A stretch of 64,000 nt of DNA. Source: Micromonospora sp. U21 (GTDB lineage: Bacteria > Actinomycetota > Actinomycetes > Mycobacteriales > Micromonosporaceae). Numbering within the stretch: the stretch's first letter is position 1; each line of letters starts with the position of its first letter. Below the pieces are notes generated by a model. It ran no database searches, was not told the DNA's origin, and saw only the letters and a program-made list of their open reading frames with translations. The stretch lies in NCBI RefSeq assembly GCF_018070045.1, contig NZ_JAGPYK010000017.1:62001-126000 (forward strand). The letters are read 5' to 3'. Both the position numbers and the translations under genes were made by a program. Positions 58,635 through 64,000 of the stretch are shown piece by piece.

Positions 58635-61108
58635 TGCGTCCGATGCGGCTGGACATGGCCGGGTTCACGGTCTTCCGGGACGACACCACCGTCGACTTCA
58701 CCGACGCCGACTTCTTCGCCCTGATCGGGCCGACCGGCTCGGGCAAGTCCACCGTGCTGGACGCCATCTGCTTCGTCCTCTACGGCACGGTGCCCCGCTG
58801 GGGCGGCACCCGGGGGTTGGCCAACGCGCTCGCGCCGTCGGCGACCGAGGCCCGGGTCCGGCTGGTCTTCGAGTCCGGCGGGGCCCGGTACGTGGCCACC
58901 CGGGTGGTGCGCCGGGACGGCCGGGGCAACGTCAAGACCGCGAACGCCGGGTTGCAGCTGATGCCGGCCGGTTTCGACGTGACCAAACTGGACACCGGCC
59001 TGAGCCCGGAGGACCTCGGCGAGGTGGTGGCTGGCACCCCCGCCGAGATGGAGCAGGCGGTGCTGGAGGCGGTCGGGCTGCCGTACGAGCAGTTCACGAG
59101 CTGCGTGGTGCTGCCGCAGGGGCAGTTCGCCGACTTCCTGCACGCCAAGCCGGCGACCCGGCAGCAGATCCTGGTCAACCTGCTCGGCCTCGGCGTCTAC
59201 GAGGACGTGCAGAAGCGGGCGACGGCGCGCGCGGCGCAGGCGGAGGCCCGCCTGGACGCCGTCGACCAGCTGCTCGCCGGGCTGACCGGCGTGGACGACG
59301 CGGCGCTGGTCGAGGCCGATGCCCGGGTCGACCGGATGACCGAGCTGGCCGCCGCGGTGACCGCGGCCGTGCCGGAGCTGGCGGCGGCCCGGGCCACCGC
59401 GCGCGAGGCTGCGGCGACCCTGACCGCACTCGACGACGAGCTCACCGTGCTGACCGGGGTGCGCGCGCCGGGCGGCGTGGCCGAGGTGGCCCTCGCGGTG
59501 ACCGCGGCGCGGGCCGAGGCCGAGGCGGCGGCCACCGGCGTGTCGCTGGCCGAGGAGCGGGAGGAGAAGCTGCGCGGGGAGCTGGCCGGCGCCGGGGACG
59601 AGAGCGCGCTGCGGCTGCTGCTGCGGGCGTACGACGACCGCGACCGACTGACCGGCGAGGCCGAGACGGTCCGCGCGACGGTGACCGCGGCGAACGACGA
59701 ACACGCCGCGGCGGTGGCGGCGCTGGCGGCCGCCCGGGCCGACGCCGAGCGGGCCGAGGCCGAGCTGGAGGCGGCCTTCCGGGCGCACGAGGAGGCGAAG
59801 GCCACTGACCTGGCGGTCAGCCTGCGGGTACACCTGCATCCCGGCGCGGCCTGCCCGGTCTGTACGCAGCCGGTGGCCGAGGTGCCGGCGGTGCCGGCCG
59901 ACTCGGCGGTGGTCGCCGCCACGGCGGCCGGCAAGGCGGCGCGGGCCGCCAGCAAGGCCGCGCAGGCGGTCGTGCAGCAGCGGGACGTGGCGGCACGCGA
60001 CCTGGAACGGCTGTTGGTGCAGGCCCGGGCCCGGCAGGAGCAGCTGGACGCCCGGCTGGCCGAGCTGGCCGGGCAGCTCTCCGGGGCGGCGGAGCCGGCC
60101 GTGTTGCGCCGGGAGCTGGCCGAGCACGCCCGGCTGCGACGCGCGCTGGAGGAGGCGGCGACCGCCGTTCGAGCCGGTCGGGACGCCGCCCGCCAGGCCC
60201 GCGCCGGGGTGGACGCCGCCGAGGAGCGGCTGCGGGCGGCCTGGCGGCGCTTCGACACCACTCGTGACGGGCTGGCGCGGTTCGGCCCGCCCGCGACCGA
60301 CCGGGACGACGTCGCCGTCGCGTGGGCGGCGCTGACCGGCTGGGCGGCCACCGAGGCGGACCGCCGCCGTGCCGACCGGGCCGGCCGGGCCGCCGTGGTC
60401 GGCGAAGCCGAGGCGGCGGCCGACGCGGTGCAGCGGAGCATCGCCGGCGTCTTCGCCGCCGCCGACGTGCCGGTCGCGGAGGACCCGGTGCACGCCGCGA
60501 CCGTGGCGGTGGAGCGGGCCGGGGCCGACCGGCGGCGGCTACGGGAACGCCGCGAGCAGGCTGGGACGCTGCGCGAGCAGCGCGCCGGTCACGAGCGGGA
60601 GGCGCAGGTGGCCCGCGCGCTGGCCGGGCACCTGCGGGCCAACAACTTCGAACGGTGGCTGCTGGCCGAGGCGTTGGACCTGCTGGTCGACGGCGCGTCG
60701 GGGATCCTGCGGGAGCTCTCCGGGGGGCAGTACGAGCTGGTGCATGACAAGGGTGAGTTCTTCGTGGTCGACCACCACGATGCCGGGCTGCGCCGGGGCG
60801 TGCGCACGCTCTCCGGCGGCGAGACGTTCCAGGCGTCGCTGGCGCTGGCGCTGGCGCTCTCCGAGCAGCTGGCCGGGATGTCGACCACGGCGGCGAGCCT
60901 GGAGTCGATCGTCCTGGACGAGGGCTTCGGCACGCTGGACGCGGCCACCCTGGACACGGTGGCGGCCACGTTGGAAAATCTGGCCGCCCGGGGCGACCGG
61001 ATGGTCGGCGTGGTCACGCACGTGCCGGCGCTGGCCGAACGGATTCCGGTCCGTTTCGAGGTGCGCAAGGATGCCCGCTCGGCGCGCGTGGAACGGACCG
61101 GCCGGTGA
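58634..61108 (+). CDS. sbcC: DNA repair ATPase SbcC (Rad50 homologue)
   Basis: An 824-residue SMC-like ATPase. Walker A is LIGPTGSGKSTVLDAICF near residue 37. Two Ala/Glu/Arg-rich coiled-coil arms surround the zinc hook CPVC (about residues 406-409), the ABC signature is TLSGGETFQASLALALALSE near 735 and Walker B SIVLDEGFGTLD. It is shorter than E. coli SbcC (about 1050) but typical of actinobacteria. It partners SbcD. The ATG overlaps the tnpB stop; before the insertion it would have abutted sbcD. Its stop codon TGA lies inside a 59-bp repeat. Confidence 0.93.
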   Translation: MRPMRLDMAGFTVFRDDTTVDFTDADFFALIGPTGSGKSTVLDAICFVLYGTVPRWGGTRGLANALAPSATEARVRLVFESGGARYVATRVVRRDGRGNVKTANAGLQLMPAGFDVTKLDTGLSPEDLGEVVAGTPAEMEQAVLEAVGLPYEQFTSCVVLPQGQFADFLHAKPATRQQILVNLLGLGVYEDVQKRATARAAQAEARLDAVDQLLAGLTGVDDAALVEADARVDRMTELAAAVTAAVPELAAARATAREAAATLTALDDELTVLTGVRAPGGVAEVALAVTAARAEAEAAATGVSLAEEREEKLRGELAGAGDESALRLLLRAYDDRDRLTGEAETVRATVTAANDEHAAAVAALAAARADAERAEAELEAAFRAHEEAKATDLAVSLRVHLHPGAACPVCTQPVAEVPAVPADSAVVAATAAGKAARAASKAAQAVVQQRDVAARDLERLLVQARARQEQLDARLAELAGQLSGAAEPAVLRRELAEHARLRRALEEAATAVRAGRDAARQARAGVDAAEERLRAAWRRFDTTRDGLARFGPPATDRDDVAVAWAALTGWAATEADRRRADRAGRAAVVGEAEAAADAVQRSIAGVFAAADVPVAEDPVHAATVAVERAGADRRRLRERREQAGTLREQRAGHEREAQVARALAGHLRANNFERWLLAEALDLLVDGASGILRELSGGQYELVHDKGEFFVVDHHDAGLRRGVRTLSGGETFQASLALALALSEQLAGMSTTAASLESIVLDEGFGTLDAATLDTVAATLENLAARGDRMVGVVTHVPALAERIPVRFEVRKDARSARVERTGR

Positions 61109-61222
61109 GCGCGAGGAGTGCAGCGCAGCGGAGCCCCGCAGTCGCGAACGAAAGGCGGGCACCGTGAGCGCGAGGAGTGCAGCGCAGCGGAGCCCCGCAG
61201 TCGCGAACGAAAGGGTGGCTCG
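61105..61222 (+). repeat. tandem pair of 59-bp repeats at the sbcC/nurA-like junction
   Basis: Two units (61105-61163, 61164-61222), each starting GTGAGCGCGAGGAGTGCAGC and containing GAGCCCCGCAGTCGCGAACG and then AAAGG. The TGA of the first unit is the sbcC stop, and the next gene's ATG is the first base after the second unit. Period and placement are the same as at the bioF/bioD junction. Confidence 0.9.
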
Positions 61223-62182
61223 ATGACCGACGCCGCGTTCTTCGTGGACTCGTGGGACCCGGCGTACGGGGCGTCGTTCGAGGCGTCCGCCGCCGGGCCG
61301 GCCGCGCCGAGCAGCGCGCAGGTCGACGCGGACGTGGAGCTGCCCGCCGTGGACTGGCGGGCGATCGGGGTACGGCCGGGCGTGCGGGCGCCGGAGGTGG
61401 TGCTGCTGGTCGACGGGGTACGCCGGATCGATGCGAGCATCTGGACGGCCGAGGCCGACGGCGGGTCGTTCCCGGGGCTGGCCGCCTCGTACGCGGCGGG
61501 GGTGGTCCGCTGTGACCTGGGCCGGGGTGTGGCGCAGCTGGCCGGCACCCGGGTCGGCCGGGGCCTGTTCACCGCGAGCCCGTCGGCGCAGGACGTGGTG
61601 ACGGGGGCGATCCGCTACCCGGTGCACCGGGTGGGCGGCACCGGCGAGTTGGCCAAGCTGCCGGCCGCCGTGCAGGGTCCGCTGACCGCGCTGGAGGTCG
61701 CGGTCTCCGACGCCGCCCGGGTCGACGGCGATCTGCTGGTGGTGGACGGCCCGTTGCGCAGCCGGCGGCAGTTGCCGCGCACCCTGGGGTACATCAAGAC
61801 GCAGCACAGCCAGTACCTGGACGGCCGGCTGACCGCCGTGGTGACCGGCCTGGCGCCGCGTGAGCGCTCGCCCGTGTTCCGGCTGGGCACGGCGTGGGGC
61901 GGCTGGTCGTGGTATTTGCGGCTGCCGGTGGCCGTCGGCGCTCCGTGGGCCGGGATCGTCCGGGTGGAGTGTTCCGCGGACCTGCCCGTCGAGGCGGCGA
62001 TCGAGCTGGCCGACCTGTCGCTGGTCACTCTGCCGCGGTTCGCGTCGACCCCGTACAAGGATCCGCGGGCTCCGCAGAACCTGATCCCGATCGCCGGCCT
62101 GGAGCGCCGGCTGCGGGCCCTGCTCGGCGACTCCCGGTTGTTGCATCGCGCGCTGACGGCCGCGGCCCGAGCGGCCCGCTGA
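61223..62182 (+). CDS. NurA-like nuclease-family protein
   Basis: A 319-residue protein. Asp-Gly motifs at NurA-like positions are seen: LLVDGVRRIDASIW near residue 57 and LLVVDGPLRSRRQLP near 175, then TLGYIKTQHSQYL and a C-terminal PRFASTPYKDPRAP region. This resembles the NurA 5'-3' nuclease/ssDNA nuclease fold, but the match is by pattern only. Context supports it: NurA works with HerA, Mre11 and Rad50, and all three homologues are directly upstream. ATG after AAAGGGTGG; the 59-bp repeats fill the gap to sbcC. Confidence 0.6.
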   Translation: MTDAAFFVDSWDPAYGASFEASAAGPAAPSSAQVDADVELPAVDWRAIGVRPGVRAPEVVLLVDGVRRIDASIWTAEADGGSFPGLAASYAAGVVRCDLGRGVAQLAGTRVGRGLFTASPSAQDVVTGAIRYPVHRVGGTGELAKLPAAVQGPLTALEVAVSDAARVDGDLLVVDGPLRSRRQLPRTLGYIKTQHSQYLDGRLTAVVTGLAPRERSPVFRLGTAWGGWSWYLRLPVAVGAPWAGIVRVECSADLPVEAAIELADLSLVTLPRFASTPYKDPRAPQNLIPIAGLERRLRALLGDSRLLHRALTAAARAAR

Positions 62183-62200
62183 CCGCGGACACTGGTCGGG

Positions 62201-63058
62201 ATGGGGCGCAAGCGGGCGGGTGACCGGGTGGTCGAGCAGGTGGACACCGGGCAGGCCGAGCTGATCCTGGATCCGGATCGCCTCGGCTCGTGGACGCTGC
62301 TGCTGGACGGCGCCCCGCAGTCGCACGTCGATCTGACCGATCCCACCCATCTGGAGTTCGAGTACGTGCGGCGGTTGGCCGCGGCGATCGACCTGATCGC
62401 GCCGGCCGGCGAGCCGCTGCGCGTGCTGCACCTCGGCGGTGGGGCGTTGACCTTGCCGCGGTACGTCTCCGCCACCCGGCCCGGCTCCACGCAGCGGGTG
62501 TCCGAGGTGGACGGGGCGCTGGTGGAGCTGGTCCGCCGGGCGCTGCCCTGGCCGGCGGATGCCCGGCTGCGGGTCCGGGTCGAGGATGCCCGGGCCGTGC
62601 TGGCCGCGACCCGGGACGCCAGCTACGACGTGGTGGTCGCCGACGTCTTCGCCGGGGCTCGCACCCCGGCCCACCTCACCTCTGTGGAGTACGTGGCCGA
62701 GGTGGCCCGGGTGCTCCGCCCCGCGGGCTGGTACCTGGCGAACCTCGCCGACGGCCCGCCGCTGCGGCATGCCCGTGGGCAGGTCGCCACGGTCCGCTCG
62801 GTGCTGCCCCGGGCCTGCCTGGTCGGGGACGCGGCGGTGTTGCGCGGGCGCCGGTACGGCAACCTCGTCCTGGTCGCCGGGCGGACCGAGCCTCCGGTGG
62901 CCGAGCTGACCCGGCGGGCGGCCGGCGACTGGTTCCCCGGCCGGGTGGTGGCCGGCGACGAGCTGGACCGCTTCGCTGGCGGCGCTGCGGTGGTGCGGGA
63001 CGCCGACGCCACCGGCTCGGATCCGCCACCGCCGGGCCTGTTCTCCGTCCGCCGCTGA
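62201..63058 (+). CDS. spermidine synthase-like SAM-fold protein
   Basis: A 285-residue Rossmann-fold protein. LRVLHLGGGALTLPRYVSAT is the SAM-binding loop, TQRVSEVDGALVELVRRAL the acidic second strand, and YDVVVADVFAGARTPAHLTS the active-site region of polyamine synthases. Actinobacterial members often lack polyamine activity and are annotated only as spermidine synthase-like. It starts 18 bases after the NurA-like gene and may belong to that operon, though no functional link is evident. Confidence 0.8.
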   Translation: MGRKRAGDRVVEQVDTGQAELILDPDRLGSWTLLLDGAPQSHVDLTDPTHLEFEYVRRLAAAIDLIAPAGEPLRVLHLGGGALTLPRYVSATRPGSTQRVSEVDGALVELVRRALPWPADARLRVRVEDARAVLAATRDASYDVVVADVFAGARTPAHLTSVEYVAEVARVLRPAGWYLANLADGPPLRHARGQVATVRSVLPRACLVGDAAVLRGRRYGNLVLVAGRTEPPVAELTRRAAGDWFPGRVVAGDELDRFAGGAAVVRDADATGSDPPPPGLFSVRR

Positions 63059-63316
63059 CCGGCCCACCGGACGGTGTCGCGGAACTTTTTTCGCGGTTTG
63101 TTGATCCGCTCGGGGCGGCGCTGCGTACCACCGGGCGGCCGACCTGGTGGGCGGCGTTGGTCAACGGACACCCCGGAGGTCTGCATGCACGCGGTGGCGG
63201 CCGGTTGGCATGGCGACGCGATTCGCGCGGACTGGATGTCCGCACGATCCTCGTCGCGGCCGACCTCGTCTGCCCGGGGGGTCGACGGACGACCGCCCTC
63301 TCGCCAGAATGGTCCG

Positions 63317-63877
63317 GTGACGCCGCGACCGGCGCCCGGGCGCCATCAGGCGACGTCAACCGAGGCGAGCCACTCCGACCAGTTGATCCGGCTGCTCTAC
63401 GCCGAGCACGCCGGCCCGTTGCTGATGTTCGTCATGCGGCTCACCGGGGGGGACCGGCAGCGCGCGGAGGACATCGTCCAGGAGACGCTGCTGCGGGCCT
63501 GGCGCAACGCGCACCGCCTCGGTACGCAGGGGCAGGGCTCGTTGCGGCCGTGGTTGGTCACGGTGGCCCGCCGGATCGCCATCGACGAGCACCGCAGCCA
63601 GGAGGCCCGGCCGCCGGAGACGTACGACCGGGACCTGACCGCGTTCGCCGAGGCGGACAGCACCGACCGGGTGCTGCGCACCATGACCGTGGCGGACGCC
63701 CTGCGTACGCTGAGTCAGTCGCACCGCGAGATCCTGATCTCGACGTACTTCCGGGGGCGGACGGTGCCGGAGGCCGCCGAGGAGTTGGGGCTTCCACTCG
63801 GCACCGCCAAGTCGCGGGTCTACTACGCGCTGCGCGCGCTTCGCACGGCTCTGCAGGAGCGGGGGGTGACAGAATGA
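63317..63877 (+). CDS. ECF sigma factor (sigma-70 family)
   Basis: A 186-residue extracytoplasmic-function sigma factor. Region 2 (LIRLLYAEHAGPLLMFVMRL, RAEDIVQETLLRAWRNAHRL) and region 4 (ADALRTLSQSHREILISTYF, VPEAAEELGLPLGTAKSRVY) are complete. The GTG at 63317 gives the usual family length, and CAGAAT six bases upstream may be its -10. An in-frame ATG at 63185 has a good GGAGG site and would add 44 unconserved residues. Its ATGA overlap with a zinc-type anti-sigma gene resembles SigL-RslA and SigR-RsrA pairs, suggesting redox or envelope-stress control. Confidence 0.88.
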   Translation: MTPRPAPGRHQATSTEASHSDQLIRLLYAEHAGPLLMFVMRLTGGDRQRAEDIVQETLLRAWRNAHRLGTQGQGSLRPWLVTVARRIAIDEHRSQEARPPETYDRDLTAFAEADSTDRVLRTMTVADALRTLSQSHREILISTYFRGRTVPEAAEELGLPLGTAKSRVYYALRALRTALQERGVTE

Positions 63878-64000
63878 GCCGGCCAGACCACATGGACGTC
63901 GCCGCGTACGCGCTGGGCGTCCTCGACGAGCAGGACACCGAGCGGTTCGAGGAGCATCTCGCCACCTGCTGGGCGTGCGCGGCCGAGTTGGAGACGATGG
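63874..64000 (+). CDS. anti-sigma factor with zinc finger (zf-HC2), 3' end outside window
   Basis: The visible 42 residues begin MSRPDHMDVAAYALGVLDEQ and contain EEHLATCWACAAEL, the His-x3-Cys-x2-Cys signature of zinc-binding anti-sigma factors. The ATG overlaps the sigma stop by four bases. The remainder, expected to include a membrane helix, lies beyond the window. Confidence 0.85.
   Translation, partial: MSRPDHMDVAAYALGVLDEQDTERFEEHLATCWACAAELETM

Noticed and set aside
58484..60493. A 669-codon open frame antisense to sbcC
   Set aside because: Composition is Gly/Arg/His-rich shadow sequence; sbcC has all family motifs.
60539..63067. An 842-codon antisense frame spanning sbcC, the NurA-like and the spermidine synthase-like genes
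   Set aside because: It crosses three well-supported genes and the 59-bp repeats and shows no domain of its own.

Overview
The window is GC-rich (above 70%) actinobacterial chromosome, most likely Micromonospora or a close relative. The evidence is GTG-rich starts, many promoters whose -10 lies 6-7 bases before the start codon, a cebEFG-bglC-cebR cellobiose operon, two ACT-domain regulator proteins (one fused to an acetyltransferase, as in the Micromonospora aurantiaca enzyme MaKat), and several families of intergenic repeats. There is no rRNA, CRISPR array or prophage. Both edges cut genes: a phosphoketolase on the left and an anti-sigma factor on the right.

Layout. 1-7.9 kb is a dormancy/hypoxia block: phosphoketolase, tandem universal stress protein, two Acg-type nitroreductases, a DevS-like GAF kinase and a DevR/DosR regulator, with DosR-like boxes before both nitroreductases. 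7.9-11.6 kb holds an NAD-dependent epimerase and a sortase-anchored protein with six IPT/TIG domains. 11.7-15.4 kb has two minus-strand tRNA arrays (Val-Gly and Val-Cys-Gly) around a small membrane protein, a PEP-mutase-like enzyme, an ArsR-type regulator and a frameshifted acetyltransferase. 15.8-24.0 kb holds a TetR regulator, a TIGR03086 protein, an M36 metalloprotease, a membrane-anchored unknown, a methyltransferase, a P450 and a lipoprotein polysaccharide deacetylase.

24.1-28.2 kb has an ABC-2 exporter facing a two-component system; both promoters carry the same palindrome, CTGACGAAAGTCAG. 28.2-31.6 kb is a divergent biotin locus (bioF-bioD and bioB-bsaP). 31.6-35.1 kb has an acetyltransferase, an MFS transporter, a GlxA-type regulator and a DUF488 protein. 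35.2-38.5 kb holds an AbiEi-like remnant and a multidomain GH9 cellulase. An LPLTG surface protein, an aldehyde dehydrogenase, a VOC protein, the two ACT proteins, and a phosphotransferase/acyl-CoA dehydrogenase pair follow to 46.3 kb.

46.4-52.4 kb is the cellobiose uptake and hydrolysis operon. CebR-like operators lie before cebE and also before the GH9 cellulase 14 kb away, so cellulose attack and cellobiose import are probably one regulon. 52.5-54.0 kb holds a pRiA4b ORF-3 protein, a 39-residue Cys-rich protein and a pyrimidine reductase.

54.1-63.1 kb is the most unusual part: a HerA-like ATPase, SbcD (Mre11), SbcC (Rad50) and a NurA-like protein in one direction, which is the gene set of the archaeal DNA end-resection operon. 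A solitary TnpB element sits exactly between sbcD and sbcC, and a 59-bp tandem repeat fills the sbcC/nurA-like junction. The same kind of 59-bp pair fills the bioF/bioD junction. An ECF sigma factor and its zinc-binding anti-sigma factor close the window.
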